Below are positions 1 through 9,630 of a stretch of 64,000 nt of DNA, in pieces. Source of the DNA: Streptococcus sp. SN-1 (GTDB lineage Bacteria > Bacillota > Bacilli > Lactobacillales > Streptococcaceae); NCBI RefSeq assembly GCF_041154385.1, contig NZ_AP028929.1, positions 1,054,001-1,118,000 of the forward strand, written 5' to 3'. The notes beneath the pieces are model-generated. The model had not been told where the DNA came from. It saw nothing but the letters and a program-made list of their open reading frames with translations, and searched no databases. Position 1 is the first letter of the stretch, and each line of letters begins with the position of its first letter. Both the position numbers and the translations under genes were made by a program.

Positions 1-480
1 TCTATCATCAAGCTCCAGGTAACCAACATATCTGTAACCAGAAATTTGCAACACACCATCACGACCAGAATCATGGATGTTAGCATTCAAATTAAGTGCT
101 GAAGCAGTTGATAGTGTAACTAAACCTGTCGCCCCTACAATCAAAAATGTAGCTATTTTTTTATTTCTCTTATCTTTTGTAATAACTACAACAAGACTAG
201 CGATGGTCAATAAACCAAATACAGTCATAATAGATTGAGAACTTCCTGTGTTTGGTAGTGCGTCTTTCTCATAAACCAAAGCATATGACTCTTTTGATTC
301 ATCAGGAGTACCTGATTTCAGGTGAGCACGTTCATTTTGCGTCAAATTAGCATAATCCAAGTAGTGATATGTGGCTGCACCCACAACTGAGGGTGCAAAT
401 AAAAGACTCCCAAGAAATACTGAACCAACAATACCTTTTATTTTCCGAATGGAAAATTTATCTTTTTTTAATAATGACAA
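1..480 (-). CDS. ZmpB-like zinc metalloprotease, N-terminal part (3' end outside window)
   Basis: The first 160 codons of a surface metalloprotease run off the window start. The reading frame opens at a TTG at 480, with an AGAGG ribosome site about 9 nt upstream; no in-frame ATG offers a better start. The product begins MSLLKKDKFSIRKIKG, a YSIRK-type export signal, followed by an LPNTG motif near residue 80 and two hydrophobic segments. An N-terminal sorting motif is typical of the streptococcal Zmp/IgA protease family, and the sequence around the signal resembles ZmpB more than IgA. The catalytic HExxH domain lies outside the window. It starts 43 bp after the iga stop with no clear terminator between, so the two may share a transcript. 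Family membership is fairly sure; the exact paralogue is not. Confidence 0.82.
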   Translation of the reverse strand, partial: MSLLKKDKFSIRKIKGIVGSVFLGSLLFAPSVVGAATYHYLDYANLTQNERAHLKSGTPDESKESYALVYEKDALPNTGSSQSIMTVFGLLTIASLVVVITKDKRNKKIATFLIVGATGLVTLSTASALNLNANIHDSGRDGVLQISGYRYVGYLELDDR

Positions 481-523
481 TTCTAATCCTCTACATTTGC
501 TTTTTATTTCCTAATAGTAAATA

Positions 524-3500
524 CTATTTTTTATTCTCAAAAATTGAACTTCTAAAATCATCGGTTTGGTCAAGATAAGCTTTAAAAATCGCTCTCTTCA
601 ACTTATGAACCGCACTGTCAGTCTCTGGATTATAGTTATCCCAATGAGTTCCTTCTGCATCCTGACGGACAGCTTCATTCATTAGTTTCTGCAACTCATC
701 TATACTACTTGTGGTTTTTGTTGCAAAGCTTGTCCACGATTTAGTTGTGTCCTTAAAGGTAACTTTGTTCAATTTGTTGAACTTGTCTTTACGCTCTGTA
801 TACATAGCCTTTTTAAAATCACTCCAAGTGTGGTATTGCCCATTAAATAATTTATGAAGTACCAATTTATCTGTCACTAACCCTTTTGTTTTACCATATG
901 AGCTAATCGTTTTATTATTTTCCCTAGCATCGGGTTCAAATTGATTTGAAATATATGGTACCATACCATCTTTAAAGCCTTTAGCAGCTAATAGTTCATA
1001 TGCCATACGACGTCCCATTAGATCACCTGGCGTTCCGTCATCATTACTTAATGCTGCATAAATCGGCGCAAATAGTTTTATAGTAAAATAGCCATTTCTT
1101 TCGTATGTTTTTGACGCATATTCCCTAGACGAAATAATATTATTATCAATCAAATCATTGAATGAACGTAGTTTTTTAGCTTCTTCTACTGTTAGATCTC
1201 TGACAACATTTGTTGCATATACGTTATTTCCATCTGGATCCTTGACGAATACATTCTCAATTTTTCTCAGTGCAGTCATTTTCTCTGCATTAGATAAATG
1301 TTGAATGATTGATTGTCCTTCAAGATATTCCAACATATAGACAACATCAAACATATTGTGGACATATTGCTTCAAATCATCTGCACTATTAAATCTCGTA
1401 GTTGGATCGAGTATTTGTAATCGTTCTCCTTCTTTGCTATCCGATTTTAAATGTTTCAAGATCGAGTTGATGGTGATGGTTGCGTCATTTGGATGGTCTG
1501 GTGCTTGCAATAAGCCTTTTGCGAAGAACTCTGGTCCCAAGCCACTTCTTCGACCATAGCCACCAAGATAAATTTCTCTATCTGAGTTATGCGTCATTTC
1601 ATGCGTATATGTTACCGCACCAGATTTATCAAGCATACGATAAGCCATATAGTAGAATGCGTCCCCTGTTGCATATGCACCATTAGCATTGTGAACTACA
1701 TTATTACCTGCTGGACCAAAGAAATGTTTTATTGCTGGATGATTAGTTTCAAAGTTAGCTTCTTGTAACTTATTATCTTCATCATTTCCAAATCTAAATG
1801 CATCATAGACTGGGATACTTCTAAATAATTTTTCTTTATTTTCATTATCTAGAATTTTATACCAATAATCATAATGGTCTCTAAATCGTTTAGCCGCTGC
1901 TTGTGCATTCTCTTCAACAAATTTATTTAATTTTTCTCCCTTAGGATATTCTTTACTTCTATATCTATCATATGCACCAAATCCAATAGTAGAGATATTC
2001 GCTATCATAAACACAGATTTTTCAGGTAGTGTTAATAACGGCAACACCATACTTTGATATTTCCATGATGGGCTAGTTAATCTATCATATACACCAATAG
2101 AATATGGACTACCTGCTATTGATTGTTTATCACTTACCTCTTTAATCGTAGATTTTTCTTCTACTATATAAGCTTTTGTTTGTTTTTTAAACCACTCGTT
2201 GTTAGAAGTTTTTGGTAAAAATACTTTTCTATATCCTTCTAATGCTTTAAATAAACTTTCAGTTCCATAATTTTTCGCTAATAATACATTATAAGTAATT
2301 ACATTATTTTTCGCTAATAAATTGTTAAAGCCAGACTTACCTAGTTCAATAACATTATCTAAGGCTGAACTATTTGATTTACCGAAGAAATCCAAGTGAT
2401 ACATAACTAAATCTTTAGCACTTGCATTATCATATTTAAAATTATACCAACGTTCTAGATAAGTTAAACCTAGAAGTAACGCTTCTTTATTATTCTTAAT
2501 TTTTTCTATTACATAATTATCAATTATTGAATTACTATTTTCAGCTATTGCCGCGTCAGCAGAAAGAAGTTTTGATAAACTATCTTCAATGTTTGCTTTT
2601 GTTTTGTCGAATTGTTCATCTAGATATAACTCTGTTAAACTAATACCTTTAGAAATATCTAATACTTTTCTAATTGCATCTGATTTATATTCTACTTTAT
2701 TTAATTCTGGTAATACTTCATCTAAAATATTTTTATAATTTCGAAGTAATGTATTTGGTGTGTAAATTAATTTTGTACCATTCAAACTATACTCTGCTAC
2801 ATTTGAAAAATCACTTTGATATTGTATATTTATCGTTTCTGATGTATTGTCCGTGTAATATAGTAATAGTTTATTTATACTTGATTTATTTCCGTTAACA
2901 TCACTAATTATTTCTTTATCTTTCATAGGAACTACTGATAATAATTCTTTTTTGTAAAGATTACTACTAGTCTCTACTAAATTCCCGTACTTAACTATTG
3001 TTTCTCTATTATAGAATGGTAATAATTTTTCAATATTTTTATAAACTTGTTCTTTTGATGAATCGGCATTTTCAAGATTTCTATAGTCAGTTACATATCT
3101 AGAAGAGAAATTGAAGTCTTCTACTTTAGTACTTTGTTTAGAAACTAACTCAACTTTTTTAGCATTCACTTTGTCAGATTCTAATATCGTACCTCTTTGT
3201 ACATCTGAATCTTTAGTTACAAGTTCATCGTCCACTTGAACTACATTTACTACTTTATTATTTTTATTACTATATGTCTTAAATGCTTTAATACCATTAA
3301 AATCATAACCAACTATAGCGTTCCCATTAGTAACATTAACATCACTTAGCACATCAGATAGTCGACCTGAATTTTCAACTTCTCCTGAATTATCCCAAAG
3401 ATTACCAACGACTCCACCAACTTTACCAAAATGTTTCACATTATTAACATTACCTTCAACATAGCTATTACTGATTGTCGCTCTATCATCAACAACTCCC

Positions 3501-6500
3501 GCTATACCACCAACAATTTGGTCTCCTTGATTAGCATTTGTCGCCATATCAATAGACGAAACTGATCTATCAATTGAAGCTCTAGCTCCTGAAAGTTTAC
3601 CAACTAAACCACCTATTTGATAAGTAGCCGTTGTGTCATAAGTATTAGTTATTCTACCAGTATAACTACTATTCAAGATTTTAGAATCTGTAACTTGTGA
3701 AACTAAACCACCAATGCCACGTTCACCAGCAATTACACCAGATGAGTGAACATTAGTAATGTTAGTACCATTTTTCGCTTCTTTCGCTATTGTAGCAGCA
3801 TCTTCTTTAGAAGAAACATTTGCTTCTTTTATTGAAAGATCTCGAATATTAGCATGATTTAAAACGTTAAATAACGGTTTTTTCAGGTTATATACAGCAT
3901 AGTTCTTATCATTGTTTGAACCTATTAATGTACCACTAAATTCGTGATTAATATAACTTTCTTGACCTTCCAAAAGTTCTACTTCACGAGCATCCATAGT
4001 CGCCCCTAGACGAAATGTACCATGTGGGTTACTATTCATATCATCTACAAGATTTTTAAATGATGTATAAACACCATTTTCACTACTTACCGTCTTAGGT
4101 AGGTAGTATGTATAATTATCTAATACTCTATCATTTTCATGTTGTATCAGATTATTTACGCGAGCCACTATTTTATAGACTTCTCTATTATCTTTATTAT
4201 CATTAGTAATACTTTCAACTGGAAGCATTACATCCTTAAAATTCTCTGACTTAACTTTCATAAAGTAATTTGAAGAGATGTTTGGCACACTTGAAAGTGA
4301 AGTTACATGACGATACTTATCTCCTTCTTTCGAATATAGTTCAACAGAAGAAATATTTCTAAGTTCTAATTTTTTAACAATTTCTTTCTCTTCTTTAGTG
4401 TCATCTTTTTTCTCATCTTTATGACGTTCAAGAGCATCATATTTAGGTGTAATTTCTTTACCGTTTATAATACTTCTAATCCAAGCTAATTGTGTTGGAG
4501 ATAAAATCAATCCTCCTGAACGATTTTCAGCTCCATTTTGGTGTATGCCAATGACTTCTCCTTTAGAGTTAAAGATTCCTCCACCACTCATACCAGCTTT
4601 TCCACCTTGGTATTGGACACCATAAGTATTATTAGCGTATTTTTGTTCCATTTCTACAGTAGTATCTTTTAAGTGAGTATACTGCCCAGCAGGATATCCA
4701 TGAACATTTAGTTTGTCATTAACATTTACTTTCGAGTAATTTTCTACTAAGTTGGCATACTGTCTTCTAGTAGATTCAGGTAATTTAATAACTGCTAAAT
4801 CGTAGATAAAGCCTTTTGGATAATCTTTTTGATTATAGAAGTGAATATCATCTGAAGTGAATGAACCTTTTTGTCCATCAGGTGACTGCCATTCATATGT
4901 GTTTTTAGCTTTATCTCCCCTAAACTCACCAGTAGTGTTATCTGAAGAATTATTAATAAAATTATGCGCTACTGTCAACAATACATTAGGAGCTATAAAA
5001 GTAGCTGAACCCGTTCCTGATAATGCTTTGTTATCTTTAACAAAATTCATTCGAAGAAGTGCACTAGCATTTTTTTCTACATTATTGTTTTCTGTTGTAT
5101 TGTTTAACTCTACTGCAGGTTTAGGCTTCTCTGTTTTCGGTGATTCAATTTTCCCTGTGTATTCTTTCGGTGGTTCCACTTTTTCTGGTTCGACTATCGC
5201 TCCAGCTTGAACCCCTGTATACTCTTTCGGTGGTTCTACTTTTTCTGGCTCGACTATTGCTCCGGCTTGTACGCCTGTATATTCTTTTGGTGCTTCTACT
5301 TTTTCTGGTTCGACTATCGCCCCAGCTTGTACTCCTGTATATTCTTTCGGTGCTTCTACTTTCTCTGGCTCGACTATCGCTCCAGTTTGCACACCTGTGT
5401 ACTCTTTGGGTGGTTCTACTTGTTCCGGTTCAACTATTGCTCCAGCTTGTACTCCTGTGTATTCAGGTAGTGGTGCTACTTGCTCCGGTTCGACTACTGC
5501 CCCAGCTTGCACACCTGTGTACTCTTTGGGTGACTCTACTTTTTCTGGTTCAACCACAGCTCCGGCTTGCACGCCTGTATATTCTGGCAGTGGTTCTACT
5601 TGTTCCGGTTCAACTATTGCTCCAGCTTGTACTCCTGTGTATTCAGGTAGTGGTGCTACTTGCTCCGGTTCGACTACTGCCCCAGCTTGCACACCTGTGT
5701 ACTCTTTGGGTGACTCTACTTTTTCTGGTTCAACCACAGCTCCGGCTTGCACGCCTGTATATTCTGGCAGTGGTTCTACTTGTTCCGGTTCAACTATTGC
5801 TCCAGCTTGTACTCCAGCATATTCCGGTTCAACTTTTTCTGGTTCAACAATAGCTCCGGCTTGTACACCTGTATATTCTGGTTTTTCATGAACTTCAGGT
5901 TCTCCTTTATCACTTACTACAGCCTCTGGTAACTCAGGTTGGACTGCGGGTTTAACAATAGATCCAGCTTGTAGGTCCTTATGTTCTGTGACAGTCTCAG
6001 GTTGTTCCTTTATAACTTGAGCTTTTTTAGTACCTTTTTCTACTATTCTTGAAACAGGCGCAGCCGTTGAAGTTGAAACAATTTCTCGCGAAACTTCTTC
6101 CTTGTTTACAGAGAATATTCTGACGATTTCAACTTTCTTACCTAATTTACCTTCTTGTTTTACTCTTATAGTTCCTTCAGCTAAATCAGGATTCTCCTGA
6201 ACTTCTTCTTGAAAATCTATTTTTGTCTCTATAGTTTCGTCACGATATAAGAGTTCAGGTTTATTCAACTGACCTGATAGAACTTCATCCTGTGGATTTA
6301 ATGTATTTACCCCAGTCTTTTCTTTTTGAGAAACCTTCTCGTCTTTCTTCGTTTCTAGATTCTTATGTTCGGCTAATTGTGCTTGAGAATCTGAAGATTG
6401 TTTCTCTTCTTTTCTTGGATTCGTTAATTCTGTAGAAAGAGGTTTTTCAACTACTTGAACTTCTGTCGGCTTAGTTGAAGAAACAGGTGTTTGTTCCTGA

Positions 6501-7201
6501 ATAGCTTGTACTGTTGATGGATTCTCTACAAAATTAGGTGTAACACTATAATCAACCTTTTGTTGTTTTGTAGGAGTGGCTACTGATTTATCTTGATTAT
6601 TTACTTTAGACTCAGAAGTTATGTTTCCCTCTTTGATATATCCAATATATGTGTAACCTGAAATGTCTTTAGGAAGAGGTAATTTTTCTCCAGAAGTCAA
6701 TTCATAGTCAGTATTGTAATTTAGCAAAAGATTATTTTCTAAAGCATGAGCCGATACAAGAACACCGTTTCCTATTCCTGCAACCAATACTAAATGTAAT
6801 ACCGTTTTATTCTTAACTTTTTTCTTGGAAACAGCAAAAACTAAAATCCCCAGAGCTGCTAAGCTAGCACCAGCAACTAGGGCTTGCATCTCATTCTTGC
6901 TTCCAGTATTTGGCAATTCCCCCAGTTGATTTTGGGAATTTAATTTATAAACAAGATAATAAGTCTCATCATCATTATCCACGTATGTCGGAATATCATA
7001 GACAAGCTTATTCTGCTCATCTGATGATAGCTCTGAATCTGTTACATATTTATAGTGAACACCTTTAGTCTCTTGAGCATTCACAGATGAACTACCTAAT
7101 ACAGACATAAAAAATAAACTTGAAATCGTTGCAGATACAAGTCCTACTGATAATTTTCTAAATGAAAAACGCTGCTGTTTTTCACCAAAATACTTTTCCA
7201 T
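524..7201 (-). CDS. iga: IgA1-specific zinc metalloprotease (M26) with inserted trypsin-like domain
   Basis: A 2225-residue cell-wall protease that cleaves the hinge of human IgA1. An AAGGAGG site precedes the ATG. In order: YSIRK-like signal (about 12-43), LPNTG near 97 with two membrane segments (family hallmark), G5-like domain (about 318-395), about 12 copies of a 20-residue EYTGVQAG-type repeat (about 440-685), a trypsin-like domain (about 715-905), GLUG-like repeats (about 1180-1270), and the M26 catalytic domain with HEMTH at 1867-1871 and the third zinc ligand Glu1891. The trypsin-like domain keeps an apparent triad: His746 in TVAHN, Asp801 in IYDLAV, Ser872 in GMSGGG. The pneumococcal IgA protease I recall has no such domain in this stalk. 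It sits upstream of a ZmpB-like gene. A protease of the same family with another substrate is possible. Confidence 0.93.
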   Translation of the reverse strand: MEKYFGEKQQRFSFRKLSVGLVSATISSLFFMSVLGSSSVNAQETKGVHYKYVTDSELSSDEQNKLVYDIPTYVDNDDETYYLVYKLNSQNQLGELPNTGSKNEMQALVAGASLAALGILVFAVSKKKVKNKTVLHLVLVAGIGNGVLVSAHALENNLLLNYNTDYELTSGEKLPLPKDISGYTYIGYIKEGNITSESKVNNQDKSVATPTKQQKVDYSVTPNFVENPSTVQAIQEQTPVSSTKPTEVQVVEKPLSTELTNPRKEEKQSSDSQAQLAEHKNLETKKDEKVSQKEKTGVNTLNPQDEVLSGQLNKPELLYRDETIETKIDFQEEVQENPDLAEGTIRVKQEGKLGKKVEIVRIFSVNKEEVSREIVSTSTAAPVSRIVEKGTKKAQVIKEQPETVTEHKDLQAGSIVKPAVQPELPEAVVSDKGEPEVHEKPEYTGVQAGAIVEPEKVEPEYAGVQAGAIVEPEQVEPLPEYTGVQAGAVVEPEKVESPKEYTGVQAGAVVEPEQVAPLPEYTGVQAGAIVEPEQVEPLPEYTGVQAGAVVEPEKVESPKEYTGVQAGAVVEPEQVAPLPEYTGVQAGAIVEPEQVEPPKEYTGVQTGAIVEPEKVEAPKEYTGVQAGAIVEPEKVEAPKEYTGVQAGAIVEPEKVEPPKEYTGVQAGAIVEPEKVEPPKEYTGKIESPKTEKPKPAVELNNTTENNNVEKNASALLRMNFVKDNKALSGTGSATFIAPNVLLTVAHNFINNSSDNTTGEFRGDKAKNTYEWQSPDGQKGSFTSDDIHFYNQKDYPKGFIYDLAVIKLPESTRRQYANLVENYSKVNVNDKLNVHGYPAGQYTHLKDTTVEMEQKYANNTYGVQYQGGKAGMSGGGIFNSKGEVIGIHQNGAENRSGGLILSPTQLAWIRSIINGKEITPKYDALERHKDEKKDDTKEEKEIVKKLELRNISSVELYSKEGDKYRHVTSLSSVPNISSNYFMKVKSENFKDVMLPVESITNDNKDNREVYKIVARVNNLIQHENDRVLDNYTYYLPKTVSSENGVYTSFKNLVDDMNSNPHGTFRLGATMDAREVELLEGQESYINHEFSGTLIGSNNDKNYAVYNLKKPLFNVLNHANIRDLSIKEANVSSKEDAATIAKEAKNGTNITNVHSSGVIAGERGIGGLVSQVTDSKILNSSYTGRITNTYDTTATYQIGGLVGKLSGARASIDRSVSSIDMATNANQGDQIVGGIAGVVDDRATISNSYVEGNVNNVKHFGKVGGVVGNLWDNSGEVENSGRLSDVLSDVNVTNGNAIVGYDFNGIKAFKTYSNKNNKVVNVVQVDDELVTKDSDVQRGTILESDKVNAKKVELVSKQSTKVEDFNFSSRYVTDYRNLENADSSKEQVYKNIEKLLPFYNRETIVKYGNLVETSSNLYKKELLSVVPMKDKEIISDVNGNKSSINKLLLYYTDNTSETINIQYQSDFSNVAEYSLNGTKLIYTPNTLLRNYKNILDEVLPELNKVEYKSDAIRKVLDISKGISLTELYLDEQFDKTKANIEDSLSKLLSADAAIAENSNSIIDNYVIEKIKNNKEALLLGLTYLERWYNFKYDNASAKDLVMYHLDFFGKSNSSALDNVIELGKSGFNNLLAKNNVITYNVLLAKNYGTESLFKALEGYRKVFLPKTSNNEWFKKQTKAYIVEEKSTIKEVSDKQSIAGSPYSIGVYDRLTSPSWKYQSMVLPLLTLPEKSVFMIANISTIGFGAYDRYRSKEYPKGEKLNKFVEENAQAAAKRFRDHYDYWYKILDNENKEKLFRSIPVYDAFRFGNDEDNKLQEANFETNHPAIKHFFGPAGNNVVHNANGAYATGDAFYYMAYRMLDKSGAVTYTHEMTHNSDREIYLGGYGRRSGLGPEFFAKGLLQAPDHPNDATITINSILKHLKSDSKEGERLQILDPTTRFNSADDLKQYVHNMFDVVYMLEYLEGQSIIQHLSNAEKMTALRKIENVFVKDPDGNNVYATNVVRDLTVEEAKKLRSFNDLIDNNIISSREYASKTYERNGYFTIKLFAPIYAALSNDDGTPGDLMGRRMAYELLAAKGFKDGMVPYISNQFEPDARENNKTISSYGKTKGLVTDKLVLHKLFNGQYHTWSDFKKAMYTERKDKFNKLNKVTFKDTTKSWTSFATKTTSSIDELQKLMNEAVRQDAEGTHWDNYNPETDSAVHKLKRAIFKAYLDQTDDFRSSIFENKK
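5158..5877 (-). repeat. 60-bp coding tandem repeats in iga stalk
   Basis: About twelve 60-bp units encode the EYTGVQAGA(I/V)VEPE(K/Q)VE-type repeat. A higher-order unit of 180 bp (three repeats) is present twice with almost no differences, at 5461-5640 and 5641-5820, which indicates a recent duplication. The tract is Pro/Glu-rich and forms the spacer before the serine-protease domain. Confidence 0.9.
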
Positions 7202-7284
7202 TATTCCTCCTTGAAATAAAATTTATATTTATCTTGCGAAAGCCTTTTATATATTAGTGTATTATCTATAAAAAAGGCGTTACA

Positions 7285-7325
7285 CTTTGATTATACTCTT
7301 AATTTACCAAAAAGTCTTAAAATTG
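7285..7325 (-). promoter_or_regulatory. Probable iga promoter
   Basis: On the minus strand a perfect TATAAT -10 lies at 7290-7295, about 90 bp upstream of the iga start. The -35 region about 17 bp further upstream is AT-rich and only weakly like TTGACA. No operator is evident. Confidence 0.5.
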
Positions 7326-7517
7326 CGTTGCGTTTTCATACTTTGTTTTATATATAAAATAAATATAGAAAAACTATACTGTAATTCATTAGAAGATTTA
7401 TTTATAAATTGGAAGATTTAATAATTATTTTAAAAATACTTAGGAAGAAAAAAATGTAGAAAATAAAAAAGCTAGGCAAAAACTAATCTCAGAAGAAAAT
7501 GGAGTAAATCTTCCTAC

Positions 7518-7567
7518 CAGAAAACGCATAATATCAAGTTTTTCAACACCTGATACTATGCGTTTTT
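7518..7567 (-). terminator. Rho-independent terminator after pezAT
   Basis: A long inverted repeat (arms 7521-7537 and 7549-7565, AAACGCATA and TATGCGTTTT outermost) ends in T-rich DNA on the minus strand. A close relative of this hairpin (core TGATACTATGCGT) recurs at 25303-25351 after the giant surface-protein gene. Confidence 0.75.
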
Positions 7568-7622
7568 CTGATTTTAAAGACTTTTTTCAATCCTAAATAG
7601 ACTATATTATAAAATTCGTGAT

Positions 7623-8393
7623 CTAACAATCATTTCTATTAGTTAAATCTTTTAACCTTTCTTCTCCAGATTTAAGCATCTCTTTCTCCACTTGATTCCA
7701 TTCTCCAAATAGTAACTCTTGAAGAACATCTGCTGCTGAAGTTGTATTTTCTTTTGAATCATATACACAACTTCTATCTCGTTGATAAATTTGAATTCTT
7801 TCAAAGATAGCTAGTTCTTCCAACTGCCGTGTATTATCAACTAGATGATTTACAATGAAATCATGATATTCTTTTGAAGTTGCGCGTGCTTGATTTGGAT
7901 TAATAGCGTACAGTTCTTCGTATCGGATAAGAGTGCTCAGATAGGACAGCTTAGGCTTTGTCGCAATCAAGGCTAATTGTACTTCATATCCCCTACTTTT
8001 CAAGAGTTGTGCTGTTTTCTTTGGAACATCAACTGTTCGTAAAGTTCCCTCTATCAAAAGATTGTATCCCAAACTACTCAATTCTGTTACTAAAGACTCT
8101 ACCATTTTCCCTGCAAAATCTTTGGTGTATTCTACACTGTCTTTGCCGTATTCTTGCTGCAGTTCTAAATAGTGTGGATGTTGAGAGCGAAAACTATCGC
8201 CATCTATGATAACAATATTTCCTTGAAATTCTTTCTGTTTAATACGATGAATTGTAGTCTTACCAGCACCACTTTGCCCTCCAAGCAAAATCGCTATAGG
8301 TTGCTTACTGGACTTTTTTCCTCTTGTCAGAGAACGAAGATTCCGTGCTAGAGCATGTTTGAATTCCCTATCAGTATAATCTTGGATTTCCAT
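7623..8393 (-). CDS. pezT: Zeta-type toxin PezT
   Basis: A 256-residue toxin of the zeta/PezT family. Known members phosphorylate UDP-GlcNAc and so poison cell-wall synthesis. The P-loop GGQSGAGKTT lies near residues 38-47, followed by the family signature IDGDSFR (about 78-84) and LIEGTLR (about 113-119), both expected in the substrate pocket. Length matches pneumococcal PezT (about 253). The start codon overlaps the pezA stop as TAATG, so the two are translationally coupled with the antitoxin first. It is the last gene on this side of the ICE block, a usual place for an addiction module that stabilises the element. A terminator follows 50-100 bp downstream. Confidence 0.93.
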   Translation of the reverse strand: MEIQDYTDREFKHALARNLRSLTRGKKSSKQPIAILLGGQSGAGKTTIHRIKQKEFQGNIVIIDGDSFRSQHPHYLELQQEYGKDSVEYTKDFAGKMVESLVTELSSLGYNLLIEGTLRTVDVPKKTAQLLKSRGYEVQLALIATKPKLSYLSTLIRYEELYAINPNQARATSKEYHDFIVNHLVDNTRQLEELAIFERIQIYQRDRSCVYDSKENTTSAADVLQELLFGEWNQVEKEMLKSGEERLKDLTNRNDC

Positions 8394-8869
8394 TAGGCTA
8401 CCATCCGTTTTTCAGATATCTCTAACATACGTTCAATTCCATCCAAATAGCCGCTATATCTCTCTATTTCATCAAAAGTTTCTACTAAATAGATATTCGT
8501 ATGAATCAAATCAGATAGATCATCACTCATTAAAATCCAAGGATTAGATTCATTATCAATGCTAATTCCCTGACTATCTTGATAACGATAGAGTCGAGAT
8601 AAAAGATTAGCACCTCTTTCTTTCACAATTTCAATTTTTAAAGTCAATTCATAATCTTCAACAGGATTGAGCATTTTATCTTCTCCTACAATATCGACAT
8701 AAGATACATTAAACTTCTGACAAATGATGTCAATTAATTCCGTAGAGACTGAACTTGTTCCATTTTCATAACGACTCAGACTATTTCGTGAAATACCTAC
8801 AATCCGTGCAAATTCGGGTTGTGTTAAATCATGTGTTTTACGTAAGGATTTTATGTTCTTTCCAATCAT
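8393..8869 (-). CDS. pezA: Antitoxin and autorepressor PezA
   Basis: A 158-residue antitoxin. Residues about 5-60 form an XRE-type helix-turn-helix (LTQPEFARIVGISRNSLSRYE), and the helical C-terminal part is the toxin-binding region in PezA homologues. It neutralises PezT and represses its own operon. An AAGGAG site lies just upstream of the ATG. Its promoter carries a palindrome that fits a PezA operator (8921-8936). The same gene pair is known from pneumococcal pathogenicity island 1 and from Tn5252-type ICEs. Confidence 0.92.
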   Translation of the reverse strand: MIGKNIKSLRKTHDLTQPEFARIVGISRNSLSRYENGTSSVSTELIDIICQKFNVSYVDIVGEDKMLNPVEDYELTLKIEIVKERGANLLSRLYRYQDSQGISIDNESNPWILMSDDLSDLIHTNIYLVETFDEIERYSGYLDGIERMLEISEKRMVA

Positions 8870-8897
8870 GGCAAACTCCTTTATTTTTATAATTCAA

Positions 8898-8936
8898 TTA
8901 TAGCATAAAAAAGTATAACGCACCAATTTTGGTGCA
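8898..8936 (-). promoter_or_regulatory. pezAT promoter with PezA operator palindrome
   Basis: On the minus strand a perfect TATAAT (8898-8903) lies about 30 bp upstream of pezA. The -35 region is covered by an inverted repeat GCACCAA-TT-TTGGTGC at 8921-8936, whose edge touches the stop codon of the preceding gene. PezA homologues are known to bind a palindrome at the promoter; assigning this one is inference. Confidence 0.7.
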
Positions 8937-9209
8937 TTATTGGCTATTTTTCCTAAATCTCTCTAAATTCTTCTCCAATTGTTCCTTATGAAGTTGATTC
9001 TTAGCTTCCGTTAATGTGTCGTCCAAAGTTTCTTCTCTGTAAGTTGATTCTGTTTTTAGTTGTTCTGATTCTTGATCTGGAGTGAAAATGATATCTAGCA
9101 ATCGGTCTATTTTTTCAAGATCTTGGGCAGACATATCAGATAGTCGATGAATTAGCTTTTTAAATACATCACCATTGTCTTGGCTTTTCTTAAAAAGTGT
9201 TGTAAACAT
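8937..9209 (-). CDS. Hypothetical ICE protein, 90 aa
   Basis: A short, charged and largely helical protein with no signal or membrane segment, rich in Glu and Lys toward its C-terminus (coiled-coil tendency). It is the last gene of the transcription unit that begins at 11647. Its stop codon abuts the PezA operator palindrome. I do not recognise a domain. A role in conjugation or element maintenance is suggested only by position. Confidence 0.7.
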   Translation of the reverse strand: MFTTLFKKSQDNGDVFKKLIHRLSDMSAQDLEKIDRLLDIIFTPDQESEQLKTESTYREETLDDTLTEAKNQLHKEQLEKNLERFRKNSQ

Positions 9210-9246
9210 CTATAACCTCTCAAAAAAAGCAGCTTATCAGGACTGC

Positions 9247-9630
9247 TTAGTGTAATTCGGCAATCGCATCATAAATGGACTGCAATTTCTTATTGTCTTT
9301 ATTCTTTGTGTCAATCAAAGTATGTAGCTCTTCAATTTTCTTTTGACTACTTTGAATATCGCTATTGTTATCCGCAATCAGCCTTTTAAGATGTTGCTGA
9401 TAACTTGTAGTGATATCTGTCTCTTTTCCTGTTCTAACCTCTGTAACTTTGGGTTTAGAACTAGAATTTGATTCCGTCACAGGTGCTTGTTTTCGCTTTT
9501 GAAAAGCTGCTTCATAATTTACATCATTACCTCCTTGATGATTTCCAAATAAGGCCGCAATTTTATCTGGATCTTCTTGATTTTCTGATTTACTCTCTAA
9601 TGGTTGATTAAAATTCCAATCTTTTGTCAT
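9247..9630 (-). CDS. Hypothetical ICE protein, 127 aa, coiled-coil C-terminus
   Basis: A hydrophilic cytoplasmic protein. Residues about 1-70 look disordered (Gln, Ser, Asn-rich), and about 75-125 form a likely coiled coil. Its start overlaps the end of the next upstream gene by 4 bp (ATGA), so the two are translationally coupled. No domain recognised. It sits in the unit with the primase-like and VirB8-like proteins. Confidence 0.72.
   Translation of the reverse strand: MTKDWNFNQPLESKSENQEDPDKIAALFGNHQGGNDVNYEAAFQKRKQAPVTESNSSSKPKVTEVRTGKETDITTSYQQHLKRLIADNNSDIQSSQKKIEELHTLIDTKNKDNKKLQSIYDAIAELH

Larger units (their letters stand above)
7202..7622. other. Intergenic region between pezT and iga
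   Basis: This 421-bp AT-rich gap holds the iga promoter and RBS on its left and a pezAT terminator at about 7518-7567. No gene of credible length or start was seen. It is the left boundary between ICE-derived and chromosomal DNA; no attachment-site duplication was recognised by eye. Confidence 0.6.

Noticed and set aside
5140..5891. Long plus-strand open frames opposite the iga repeats
   Set aside because: They mirror the 60-bp repeats, which contain no stop in several frames; they have no start context and encode low-complexity Leu/Val or Ser/Thr chains.
7440..7620. Left attachment site of the ICE
   Set aside because: No direct repeat matching the 46445-46818 boundary was found by eye, and no recombinase gene is present to define one.
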